From: Gigaspora margarita
Taxonomy: Eukaryota > Glomeromycota > Glomeromycetes > Diversisporales > Gigasporaceae
DNA length: 64,000 bases
Direction of reading: 5' to 3'
Assembly: GCA_009809945.1 (NCBI GenBank)
Contig: WTPW01000992.1
Coordinates: 126,381 to 190,380 of the forward strand
In this document: positions 34,436 through 45,900 of the stretch, piece by piece
Layout: every line of letters starts with the position of its first letter
How positions within the stretch are numbered: the first letter of the stretch is position 1
Made by a program: the position numbers and the translations under genes
Notes under the pieces: generated by a model
Database searches by the model: none
What the model saw: only the letters and a program-made list of their open reading frames with translations
What the model was told of the DNA's origin: nothing

Positions 34436-35799
34436 AATTAAAGTGTAGATAGACTTTATTTTGCACTTATATGGTAATAATTTTAAAATCTTATTTGGTT
34501 CAGAACTTTTTAATACCGAACAAGGTGATATGCCAGCTATATCTATATTATATAATGTCACAAATTTTATAATATATGTACTTTTAATAGATGTATTGTG
34601 TATATTGTAGGTAAAAAATTTTTCTAATAACTTCTACCATTTACCACTATATATGATTCCCAGATCTTATTCAAGAAACCTATAGTTATTAAATTGATTA
34701 ATATTTACAGATCCAGTGGTTTTATAGTAAAGATATTTTGTACAGTACAATTCAACCTCGATATAATGAAGCTTTGGAGCTAATAAGTTTGGATCGATAT
34801 ATCAAAGCTTTGATATATTGAGATATATTACTATAATGTTAGAAAAAGTCTTCATTATAGTGACTGATTCAGTTTATTGAGGTTCATTATATTAAGGTTA
34901 TGATGTAGTATATTACTATATTGTAGTAGTATTATATATAGTGGTAAATGGTATATGAATTTTGCTAAGGGAAGTGCTGTTTTTTAGTAATTTCTTTTTA
35001 TTAGAAGGTTACACCCCTCCCTGTTGTTGTATGTTTTGGCTGTCCACAGTCTTTTTTGGCTTGTTCACGTCCAAAATTGTCCAAACATCCAAGATTGTCC
35101 AAAGCTTGTCCAGGCTTTAATAATTAATAAATCTATCTAAAAAATATATAACTATATATTTTTTTAGGTGCTAAACATATTGCAGTTAAAATTAAAATAG
35201 GTTATCTTAATAAAATTTTAAGTAATTTTACTTTATTTAATTGTCCAAAATTGTTCAAATCATTGTCCAAAGCTGTCTTATGACAACACTGCCCTTTTCT
35301 CTCTGTGGTCGAATTAGCAGGCATAATTTATATATATAATATATAGATATGAAAGACTGCTAACCTTCTTAAATTACATAATAAATGGCATTTACCTAAC
35401 AATTAGTTCTAATATATGAGTAACAAGAAGTAAAGCTAATTTAAACTTATATTTTATTAAAATTAGCCTCTGAAAAATCGAATTCAGCCCTAATACTATA
35501 ACAATGCAACATATATTAGACCATGCAAAGTTAATTTTATTTTACATAATATAGAATCTGTAAATTGGATTAGTTAATTTTTTTTTTATCATTCATATTG
35601 AATAATCCTGAAAAATTAAGGTTTTTATTGGCAACATGATGAAAAAAATAAAAATTGAAATAATAGAGTTAATCAGATTATACAAAAATTACTTTGTATA
35701 GCCTTATTGAAATAACTAAAGTAACTAGTTATATATTTGATTACAAATTATGATTATATCAATTGTTCAGAGATTAGTCTGGTAACTAATAAGTGGTAA
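34436..35799. other. AT-rich stretch with pogo-like and hAT-like terminal sequences
   Basis: There is no gene. Near 34739-34900, ATTCAACCTCGATATAATGA and a partly inverted TTGAGGTTCATTATATTAAG look like terminal repeats of a pogo-type MITE. A second, hAT-like candidate lies at 34974-35292. Confidence 0.35.
34974..35292. mobile_element. Candidate short hAT-like element with TGTCCA subterminal repeats
   Basis: The right end is TCTTATGACAACACTGCCC and the left end begins GGAAGTGCTGTTTTTTAG, an imperfect inverted match to CAGTGTTGTC. Internally, TGTCCAAA-like motifs recur at least six times, like the GGACAT repeats of the element at 26479. No clear target duplication was found. Confidence 0.35.
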
Positions 35800-36125
35800 G
35801 GTGAATGTTTGTAATTTATCGCGGTTTGCAAAATAATATAACTTTTGATCAAATTTGTAGATTGCTGTACACTAATACAACCGAATGCAATCACTTGAAC
35901 AATTATCTAATTGTAGTCCAGTTGCATGATTATATGATGATTTTTTAGTGAACATAAATATGGTTGACAAATTTTATGGAAATATTGAATTTTTGGCCAA
36001 AAAACAACTTTACAATCTTTTACAAACATGCAATTGGACAACAATTAGATGATGTTTAAGTATGCAGCAATCTACAAATTTGATCAAAAATCACATCATT
36101 TTGCAAACCACAACAATTCATATTT
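35800..36125. mobile_element. Foldback/MITE-like element with long arms
   Basis: The left arm (GCGGTTTGCAAAATAATATA through TTTGATCAAATTTGTAGATTG) pairs with the right arm at about 36061-36110. The match continues inward through TAATTGTAGTCCAGTTGCATG, giving arms of more than 100 bp at about 85% identity. It is non-coding. Confidence 0.65.
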
Positions 36126-36224
36126 TCCATTTTTGTTATTTATATAAAATCACATCCCGAATTCTAATTATCAAATTAGTACTTATATTTACTTAGTTAA
36201 GCCATTATCCATTTATTTTTAGGC

Positions 36225-36600
36225 ATAGTAGAGCTTAATAATACTGGTTCAGACTTGGAGATTTTATTATTGCAAAGATTTGCTATTGTAGCTGGTGAAA
36301 AGTAAACAAGCTCACCAAAATTTGGCATTGGTTATGCTTGTATATAGCCTGCAAATAGGTTATCAATTGGCTATTTCCAGTAAAAAAGATTAGAAGTTCC
36401 TGGGATAGTATTAATGCCAACTTTTTTTTTATTGTTAATTTTTTCAGAATCGTTGTCTAACTAGTTTACTTCTTTTTTAGCTCTATTAGATTGAATATTT
36501 GCAAGATAAGTTCCTTATAATTCTTTTGCTGCATCTATGATATCTGACCCTTCTGAAATGTTATATTCTATTTTTACATAACGTTTTATAGCATGGGAAA
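36225..36600 (-). pseudogene. C-terminal fragment of the transposase-like gene family
   Basis: The minus-strand sequence reads SHAIKRYVKIEYNISEGSDI, then IIDAAKEL, GTYLANIQSNRAKK and, after a poly-lysine tract, FAGYIQ and FGELVYFSPATIANLC. These are the segments that would follow the point (IDSYHAVVS) where the related copy at 53285-59784 ends, so both are parts of one multicopy family. Two or more in-frame stops are present. It is probably a transposable-element gene relic. Confidence 0.45.
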
Positions 36601-36696
36601 TCTATTGTAGGAAAAAAAATAGTAGGTTTATAAGTTAGTAATAATATTCTAGACAAATATGAGGGGTACTATAGATTATTAAATGATTTCTTGTAC

Positions 36697-37132
36697 AGTC
36701 GACTCTTTCTATACCGAACCCTGGTCTGGCAAAAAAAAAAAGTTCACTATAAAAAATTACTATGTTTTCTTAAGGACCCATTGCACTTTTTATACTGAAC
36801 TATTATAAAAATTTTAAATTTTTGAGTTTGTTATATCCAGAGTTCATTATATAGAGGTTCATTATATNATTTTGGAGGATATGGCAAAATGAAATTTCTT
36901 TCTAGAATGTTCTTTTAACCATGGTTTCTTTTATTTCTTTTATATAGTCGACCTTTCTATACCGAACCCTTGGGTCTGGCAAAAAAAAAAAGTTCACTAT
37001 AAAAAATTACTATGTTTTCTTAAGGACCCATTGCACTTTTTATACTGAACTATTATAAAAATTTTAAATTTTTGAGTTTGTTATATCCAGAGTTCATTAT
37101 ATAGAGGTTCATTATATCCAGAGTCGACTGTA
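36697..37132. mobile_element. Two tandem pogo-like MITE copies
   Basis: The unit starts CAGTCGACTCTTTCTATACC, and the right end is its counterpart ATATCCAGAGTCGACTG, flanked by TA on both outer sides. A body of about 180 bp is present twice (about 36697-36868 and 36950-37132), nearly identical. An N at 36868 and about 75 bp of other sequence separate them. The first copy lacks its right end and the second has a slightly altered left end, so this could be a tandem insertion, an internal duplication or an assembly problem at the N. TA target and ends fit pogo/Tigger elements. Confidence 0.6.
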
Positions 37133-37139
37133 TAGCACA

Positions 37140-37950
37140 AATAAATCATTTAATAACCCATGCTGTATTGGATCAATATCCTGAAGGTACCAATTCCATT
37201 GTTTCTCACTTTCATGAAACCTATCTTCCCAAGATGTTATTTCTCCAATACCATAATTCTGATATCATTTTTTCTCAATAGGACAATTTCAGATTTAGTT
37301 CATTTTACCAAGAATTCTTCACTGACAACTTAGTTTACTGACAGTTTTTTCACTAAAGTCATTTTACTGACAATGTAATTCCAGTCATTGCCGTTAGGGT
37401 CAGGTTTAGAATTGAGTCAATATTAGTGCAATTTTTAAAAACAACTTGTGGCGAAATAACTGTCAGTAAAAAACTTGTTGGTGAAACAAGATGTCAGTGA
37501 ATAGATTGTCTATGAGATAACATGGATCCATTTATGTAAAATAGATTTTCAGTGTTATGATTTCAGTGAAATGGTATTTCAGAAAAATTGATCTCAGAAA
37601 GTTAGCACATAACTCCAATATACTAAACCCTAAAAGATCAAAATCCTGAAAATAGAGATAATGATCGATTATGACATAATCAATTATTTGAACCTAACTT
37701 CAAAGAATGAGCTGCTAAAAATTTTAAGTCTTTAAATCTACTCTTCTAATTGCATTCTTCACAGTATAGAATAATTAGTAATTATCCAAAGATATTTTAT
37801 ATCAAATTTTTAGATCCAGATGCATCTATACTTCCCAATTTTACCTTATTAATGGTACAACTTCCTCATTGATATGTGTCTTTTATTACACTATCATCTT
37901 CAATAATCACATTATAGCATACAGCAGAAATTTTATCATGGATCATTAAT
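37140..37950 (-). pseudogene. Relic coding segments of an unrecognised protein
   Basis: Two minus-strand stretches have coding character. At about 37265-37140 is YGIGEITSWEDRFHESEKQW, then NWYLQDIDPIQHGLLNDL. At about 37950-37655 is HDKISAVCYNVIIEDDSVIK, then KVKLGSIDASGSKNL and, later, LKFLAAHSLKLGSNN. A self-complementary segment (37268-37620) lies between them. They may be exons of one decayed gene interrupted by an element. I do not recognise the protein. Stops and shifts are present in the second stretch. Confidence 0.4.
37268..37620. mobile_element. Foldback element with TTTTACTGACA-type arms
   Basis: Left-side motifs (TTCACTGACAACTT, TTTACTGACAGTTTTTTCAC) reappear as reverse complements on the right (AACTGTCAGTAAAAAACTTG, TGTCAGTGAATAGA). 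The outer parts also match loosely. The arms are about 130 bp and degenerate. It separates two relic coding segments, as expected of an insertion. Confidence 0.5.
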
Positions 37951-38649
37951 GTTTAACAATTTATGATACTACATAAATTCCATATAATTTACTTGATCAT
38001 AACTAATTATAATAATTTTTTTAGTATGATCATTCATTCAGTAATTGAATGTATCATTATTTTTGAAGTAAACAACATCCTTGGAGTTTAATCACCAAAA
38101 CAGGAGGTCCTTGCAATGTCTATGGAGCCACAAAGCCTAATAACCAAACATGGGTTTTTGCACTATCTGCAGTGCCACAAACCTATTAGTGCTATTGAAA
38201 GACAGATAGAAGTGATGGGATGAAAGGAAAGATAACCTCCTCTCTAACCAAATACCTTAAATACCCTTGTCTTGGCAATTAACAATGTATAAAATAGTAG
38301 AGGGCTATTATTTCTATATGATAATGGTTTTGTTAGAGAATAAAATTATGTATCTTATCAGAGATACATATTATAACAAAATATTTTGTATCATAATGAT
38401 AATGATTGATTGGTTATATAAATGTGCAAATAATTAGTTGATTTGGATCAATCTTTAATTTTTAATTGAATATAGTTCAATCGATCAAACTTTTGAGCAT
38501 CTTATAAATAATCAATTAAGAAAAGTTTTACTGATACTCATTCTTACCCAAAAGTATAATATAAAAACCAAAACTTGAAACAAAAAAATTCTAAAAGATT
38601 ATAATTTTGAAATACAATCCTGAAAGATTATAATTCTTATCAGCAAAAT

Positions 38650-38775
38650 TTTTAAACAGATATATATCAATATTTAGCAGCTAATCGATATATATATCGA
38701 TTGAACATTATCAATATCGATTAATAGCTATATATCAATATATATCAATAATGATATATTGATATATAACGATTA
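38650..38775. repeat. ATATCGAT/ATATCAAT simple-repeat tract
   Basis: Low-complexity alternation of ATATCAATAT and TCGATATATATCGA units, rich in self-complementary sequence. Confidence 0.6.
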
Positions 38776-38876
38776 TAATCACTTTCGATTACTACTGAAT
38801 TTTATAAAATTCATCAGATTTTTTTCAAACTTTCATAAATCTTTTCTCAATAACTAACTAGCACATGATCATGTGG

Positions 38877-40064
38877 CGGCTTCGCCGCCAGGTATGATTT
38901 AATATCGGGCATGTTAAACATTACTAATAAGTTAAACTTTTTTAAATTTAAATGATTTGGTCTGATATACCGGGATAAGTCTTTATTGATTTGCGATCAT
39001 AGATATGATTTATGCATAATTGAGGTGAAAGGATATAGTCTCAGAAATAGACAAGATGTTATCTGGGTATCAACGTAAGATGTTGTGTATTTAATCCATG
39101 GCATTGGCTGACAGTTTCCCAGGCTTAATAATGTAAATGGGCATTAATGTGAAAGTGACTATCATAGATAGGATTTGCCTGATCAGTTAACTATTATCAG
39201 TCTATTTGTGATTATCCTTGATAACGAACTTATAAATTATATAGGCTTAAAGTATTATCATTTTTAATAATATTAGAAAATGAAAAAAATTTTGTTAAAG
39301 ATTACGTGTTAACAAATATATACGAAAGAATTTATCGTATAAAATTAGAGAATGTGTAATGTGGGATAAATGTGATGTTTATTATTAATAAATTCGAATT
39401 TATCAAGGGTTTAATAGGAGAATAAAATTAAGTGAACTATTCACTATATTTTAAGTTTTTAAAAAAAAATTAAATTGAATTCTATCTCTATCTTGACCTT
39501 TATCAAGATAATTAGATCTTTAGCTCATAGAAATAATTTGTCATTAATATTTTAAATATAATACTCAGATTGAGTATTAGCTTAAGTTTTGCATTATTAG
39601 GAAGTTTAGCGGTATGTAAAAAGTTATCTAGATTTAGATCTTACATGTAATTCTCAATTTTCCTTTTTTTTGGTCGATTATTTCAGCATGTAGAGTTTAC
39701 GTATAGTTAATATGTGATTAGGACTATGAGAATAGTAAAAGTAATCTTTTTTAAGTGAAGTTTTGGGGTNAANGATTATTTTTATTATTCTTNCACAGTG
39801 TTTATAGACGTTCTTTTGAAGGTCATGTGGTTTCTATAGTGATTTTGGTAGTAAATGCAATTTAAATTGTAAGTTATAAGTAAGTTACACAACCTAGTAA
39901 TCTAAATAAGTAAAAAAGGTAAAGCGTCGCGTTAATGCTGTGAGTCTTGTGAATTAAATAAGCTAAAGTAATGTGATAGCTTAAATTGTTCAAATTACTT
40001 ATTAAACCTTTGCTCAAATTATTTTTTATACCAGTGTTATAAGTGGCGCTTCACGCCACACATC
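38877..40064. repeat. Segment bounded by two GC-rich hairpins in inverted orientation
   Basis: GGCGGCTTCGCCGCC (38877-38891) and GTGGCGCTTCACGCCAC (about 40043-40059) are strong short hairpins in AT-rich DNA. Read outward, the left is followed by ACATGATCATGTGCTAGT and the right by ACATCTAAGT. Both resemble a Helitron 3' end (hairpin then CTRR), but they face opposite ways, so a single Helitron is not shown. Confidence 0.35.
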
Positions 40065-40929
40065 TAAGTTAATAATTTTTTTAACTATAATAGATTTTAC
40101 TAACTATTGCAGTACATACAGTATACAGTTAAATTATACTTAGATTGTTTGAAATTACAATTTCGTTTAATGTTCTCCCTCCCCATTTTCAAAAGCTCAC
40201 CTTTGAAATTAAACAGGAATTAGTAGTAAGTATATTATTAGTAATTGTTGCATAATAATTTAGCTTTTTACATAAATTACTTTCCTATCTATACAGTAGA
40301 TTAACCAAAATTAAAAATTCAAGTTCTCACTTTAATGAATTAGCCCATAATTATAATACAATCAATTCCTGTCATTGTATTATTTCTATTATTCTCTATA
40401 ATAATAACCGCACATTGTTACTGTAAAAACACTAAAAAAATGCATGATATTGAGAATTACAATTCTCATAGGGCTAAATTCGTTATTAAGAAACTTAAAT
40501 TTCACTTCCAGATTTTTATTTTGTTACACTCAAATGATTGTTTGATATGAACACAATGCAGATAAAAAAATTAAAGATGAATAATTAAATACTATACCAA
40601 ATCTGAAATTAAACATTCCTTTTTTATAAGAATGCTTAATTTTGGTTATTATATGTTATAATATGATGTGATTTGTATAAATATGAAAAGTAAACCCCTT
40701 AAATGAATTAGTGACATTATCTTGAATAACTTAAATACCGGTAATTCGATTACTAAATTGTTGTAAACTCAACAACTAAACTAAGTCGAATATGTCCCTT
40801 ATAAAAAATTATTAACTTCAGTTAATAAATGATCATTAGGTTCATATACATACTAAGTCAGAATGAATAAAAATTAGGTTAATTGCTTACCTTAAATATC
40901 AGATATTTTGACCACTTAAAAAAGATTTC

Positions 40930-42100
40930 TATTGTAAAAAAAATCTGTTATATAGTATGTAATTAAGATCATATTAGTTTTGTATTGGAATTATCGTAAT
41001 TTTATCATGAGTTACTTTTTGAGCATACCTTCTATTCTGGTGGACACAGTAAGTATTTAAGTTAGTTTGCATTAAAATTATCATGATGTCTATTGTGAAT
41101 TATTGTAAAAATACTGGTAAAAAAATATACTCATTCCAGTAATATACAGTATGTGGTTAAAGTTGAATTAGTGAATTGAAGTTGTATGATTTCTGCTGTG
41201 AGTCACTGTAGCAAAAATTGCTCTTTCAGTGATACATAATGTGTTGTTATGGTTGAGTTAAGTTTGTATTGGAATCATAATTTCTATTGTTAATTACTAA
41301 AAAAAAATTCTCCAAGTTTGTATTAGATTTCTATTAAGCATTACAGAATAGCAGAGTCTTTTTTAATTTTTAACAACCGCCCTACCTTATTTAGTGCTTT
41401 AAGGGTGCATTGATTGTAGACCGGATTTGCATGAGGAGAGTATCTCCCTGCATATATAATACAAACTAAAAATTCCAATTATAGAACATGATTAAAAATT
41501 TGCTTTGTGTTCGCAAAGCAGGAAGGTGCTTTCCTCATGCAAATCTGGGCTACACTTGATGCATTCTCAATGCACTAAAATTAGGTAGGACAAATATTAA
41601 AAATTGAAAAAGACTCTGCTTTACAAAGACTTACTATTTTGATGCCAATTTTATATATCTTAAATTATCAAGATTTCTACTTTGTGTTGGAAAAGCAGGA
41701 AGATGCTCTCTCCTCATGCAAATTCAGGCTATATTTGACACACCCCGACACACTAAAATAAGATAGAATGGCTGTTAAAAATCAAAAAACCTCTACTTTA
41801 CAGAACTTTGATGGTGACAGTACACCAAATTATCATGATCTCTATCATGAAATAATGTAAAAATTAGCATGGATCTTGCTCACTATCCCGGAGATCATAG
41901 TATATAATTAAAGTTAAATTAGCTTGCATTGGTATAACTGTAAAAAGTTCTATTACAAAACCTACTTGCTATTCCAGTATACATAGTATCCAGTCAAGGT
42001 TGAGTTATTACCGTAAAGCATCCTATTTTGTTATTCTAGTGGAAAGGTCATTGAGAGGTTATATAAGTAATATGCATGGTTCTCTGTAATTTTCTCTGAA
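40930..42100. repeat. Degenerate tandem repeat of about 100 bp
   Basis: Phrases such as AGTTTGTATTGGAAT, ATTATCATGATTTCTATTG, GAATTACTGTAAAAATTC, TTACTATTCCAGT and ACACAGTATGCAGTTAAAG recur in the same order several times. The MITE at 41351-41619 interrupts the array. The same phrases appear at 50000-50290. It is non-coding and satellite-like. Confidence 0.5.
41351..41619. mobile_element. Foldback/MITE-like element with 90-bp arms
   Basis: The ends are GCAGAGTCTTTTTTAATTTT and AAAATTGAAAAAGACTCTGC. The arms continue through ATTTGCATGAGGA for about 90 bp with a few mismatches. A partial second copy of the right half follows at about 41667-41800 (CTCTCCTCATGCAAATTCAGG, then CACACTAAAATAAGATAG). 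Confidence 0.7.
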
Positions 42101-42880
42101 AATTCTACTGTATTTAGGTATAATTTTATTTGTAAAGCATAATGTTTGCTTATTTCTGTTCGAAAACTGGATGGGTTGCTCTTATTCATTGTTAATATTC
42201 GGCATTTCTAATTCATATAATTTACTATCTGTGAAAACGTATTGTACAATGGTTTAATATAAAATGAATAATCATATAATTTTATATAAACAATTTCAAA
42301 TTACCTTGATTTGTATAATTATTGTTAAATGAAATAAATCTACTTTTATACAGCGAATCAATATTCATTTGCATGTCTTCATTTTTATATTTTGTAATTT
42401 TTTATCTGATATTCCAATAATTCTGATAAAATGGTTTCGTTATTTTGCCATTCAACAAAAAATTCGCAAACTTCTTTTGCAGTTGGTCGATTTTCCGGAT
42501 CTGTATGCCTACATTTCTTCATCAAGTCTATATAGCACATTGCAGTATTTTCGTGAATAGGTGGTTGTAAACCACCACAAACTTGGATCTGAAATTGTAT
42601 TTTAGATTGTAACATGGAATCTTGCTCAAAAGGTACAGGTTTACCATATAAAGTTTCCCATATAATTATACCAAAAGAATAAATATCAGATGCTTTATTA
42701 TGTGGTTGTTTGTTCAAAACTTCAGGAGCGATATAGGGTAAAATTCCACAAACTCCATCAGATTTTGATTTTAATTCAATATAGGCAGTTATCGAGAGCC
42801 CTAAATCTGCGATGTATGTACTTATTAAATTATTTAGTAGTATTTTCCACCATGTAAATCCCGATGAATAGGATCATAAG

Positions 42881-42919
42881 AATAACCTGACGCATGACGA
42901 TAGTCATGCTTAGGTTATT
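42881..42919 (+). repeat. Stem-loop at the retroelement terminus
   Basis: AATAACCT pairs with AGGTTATT, and inside it GCATGAC pairs with GTCATGC around a GATA loop. The same structure, with one change, opens the A2 copy at 47632. Being at the exact boundary with kinase sequence, it may mark the recombination site, which is inference. Confidence 0.6.
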
Positions 42920-45900
42920 ATCGCGAGGATCATCACATGTCAGAGAAAAGAGAATAATGTGAAAATCATTGTGGCAAAAGGCATTGTGCTATTTTGGGTT
43001 AGATTGGAATCATAGTGAAGAAGCGGGATTACTATTAAGGTTAAAGAGAAATCATTGTTGTGTTGTTAGGGTAAAAATGAAAAATTGAGAAATGGAAATA
43101 CGGTATTTAAGGGTAAGTAAAGGAATGTGGGAAAGGCAGTGCTTTTTTCTTTCGCTGCCTGACTTTAGTCTGGCTCTTTCGAAGAGTGCCCCATCTTCAC
43201 AAATAACAACGTAAAAAAAAAAAAAACACACACAAATGCAAAGCCTTAAAAAAAAAAAAAAAAATTTAAAAAAAAAAAAAAAAAAAAATGATGACGAAAT
43301 AATGACGGAAACGAACTTATTAAAAAATGATTTGAAGGATATTTGCAGAAGCCTGGGGTTGTCTACAGAAGGGGTAAAAGCAGATTTAATACAAAGACTA
43401 AGGACTTATTCGAATACAATAACACCAAAAATGAGAAATTTGCACTCACAAAATACAGAGGAAAATGATGGTGGTATGGATGATATGAACTACGAAAGAG
43501 GCCAAAATATGATTGACTTAGAAACAGAAGGAAAAATATCAAATTAAGAACCTTAAGAGAACTTGCGCAGCATACAAGGGGAAAAAATATAGGAGAACCA
43601 TCATCAGCTGTTCACCAAGATATAACAGATCGGCAAGATTTGACAAAAAATATACTAACACAAGATTTGAATGATCAATTGCATAAAAATTCTACAAGAA
43701 CGAATAAACGTTGGCTGCAGGAAGAGAATAATGATGAACATTTGAACTCTCTAGAAAAGTTAGTATTATCAGAATTCAAGAACTTGAGAAACGTAATATC
43801 AGAGTTCGATTGTAAGTTAAATACAGTAGCATCTCAAGTAAATAAGGTAGAAATAAATGAAGCCTGGCCGAGTTATAAATTTGAAAAGTTTAGGGACCAA
43901 CATGAATATGATGCTCTATGCGCAGTTGGGAAGGAGTTGGATCTGGCATTAGAGTCCCATAATACGGCAGATGCTGTAAATCATATAAATAGAGCTTGCG
44001 AAACAGTGGCAAATAGATTGGTCACATTGAGGGTTGCGGAAGGGTTCAGTTGGGATGTAGTGGCAGCTTTACCAAGTACGCAAGATAAATTGTTAAAAGG
44101 AAAGAAAACACTGATTGAAAAAGCATAGATATTAACCGAAGCACAAAAAAATAAGAGAAGAAGAACTTACGATTCTGAAGGGAGTTCCACCCAAGGGCAA
44201 TGGGGAAATAGTTACCAAAATAAAGCCGCAAACTCACAATTGGTAAAATATCAACCAAATAATGGTCAGTTTTTTCGATCAAACTACCAAAACAGAAATT
44301 GGAGTTCAAATGCAAGGTATAGATGCCACATATGTGGGGGCGCAGGACATTTCGCAAGAACGTGCCCATTGGACCCATACCAAAACTCAAGTCAGGAAAG
44401 AGGATTTGGATTTAGATCACGTGGATATGCAGATTATAGAAACGGTACGGTGGATCAAGTAGTGAAAATAAACGCGATTGACTACACTCGGGCCCAACAA
44501 GCGATACCAGTAGTAGGATGGTTACATTGGAAGGAACACATAAAGTACTGGGAACAAAAAATTCGAGCACCGATATTAGTTTTAGAGTGGCTAAAGAACA
44601 AGACACCTTTATACCCAAAAGGGTTATTGAACTTAGTGAGACAATTAGATCTGCTCTAGTATACGCTGACACGGGACCAAGAGTTATAGTTAGAAAGAGA
44701 GATACAAAGATTATTAGAAATAGAGGCAATAGCATTGGTAGCAAATACACCACACAGACCTCCGCAGTTGCTTGAAGTGAGCCCAATATTTTTGATACCG
44801 AAGCCAGAACCGAAGAAATAGCGCCTTATTATCGACCTAAGGCGATTGAACAAGACACTTCCAGAAAAATTGTTCAGATTCGAAGAGTTCAAAATGTTTT
44901 AAGGATGATAGAGAAAAATTGGTGGGTAGTGGTCTTAGATTTGAAGGAAGGCTATTACCATATATTATTAGATCAAAAGGCACAACGGTTGTTGGGATTC
45001 AGAGTGGGAATGAAATGGTACCACTATCGAGTTTTACCATTTGGCCTGAGTTTAGCAGTATGGACATTTGCAAAAATAATGAGACCGTTAATCGGCCATT
45101 GGAGGTCGCTAGGAATATTTTGTGGAAATCACCTCGACGACATATGGATTGCACATCTGTGCAAAGAGACTTTAATTCAGATAAGAGATTTGGTAATTTT
45201 CACGATTTGAAAAACTGTGACTTTATTCTGGCCAAAAAGGATGTCTAGAACCAACCCAAGAACCGAAGTACTACGGGCTAATATTAAACACAAGGAAGGG
45301 TCAAGTAATTGCACCGGAGTCGAAAATAAACGATGCAATAAAAGGATTGCAAGGCCTCTTAGTAACAAATCCGTTAACAGCTCGAAGGCTTTTAGCGGTC
45401 ACAGGAAAAATAATGAGCTTGAGTCAAGCTTTCGCGTATGCGAAAACTCAGTATTTAGAATTTTACGCAATTATAGATGCAGAAAATCAGAAAAAAGGGG
45501 AATGGAACAAGGTGATAGAATTAACGCAACAAGCTGTAAAAGATATAAAATGGTTACAGGAAAATTTGAAAAAGAAAAATGGGAGGCCAGCCTGGAAACC
45601 ATCTCGAATAATTCCAATTTACGTCAATACTTCGACTACAGGGTGGTCAGCAATATTGAAAGAAAGAAAAGCATTTGGGAATTGGAATTACTAACACAGC
45701 ATGTGGACATTGCCCTTCTAGAATCAACAGCAGCCTTGTTGGGCCTCGAAGCATTTGCTCGAATAATTACACATCATTGGGTAACTGTATATATAGACAA
45801 TCAGGTTGCAAGAAAAACAATAGAATCGGAGCGAAAAGGCCATAGCAAAAGGATATAATGTGGCAAGTATGAAATTTCTGCAACAAGTACGATGTACAGA

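Larger units (their letters stand above)
37951..40929. other. Gene-free stretch with hairpins and simple repeats
   Basis: No supported gene. It contains an imperfect 47-bp direct duplication near 38090-38185, a TATATCAATATATCG-rich simple repeat at about 38650-38770, two GC-rich hairpins (38877-38891 and 40043-40059), an antisense octapeptide-repeat fragment (about 39985-40035) and N bases at about 39770-39793. Confidence 0.35.

Noticed and set aside
36225-36600. Joining this fragment with the relic at 53285-59784 as one gene
   Set aside because: They are 17 kb apart and both look like independent truncated copies of one family.
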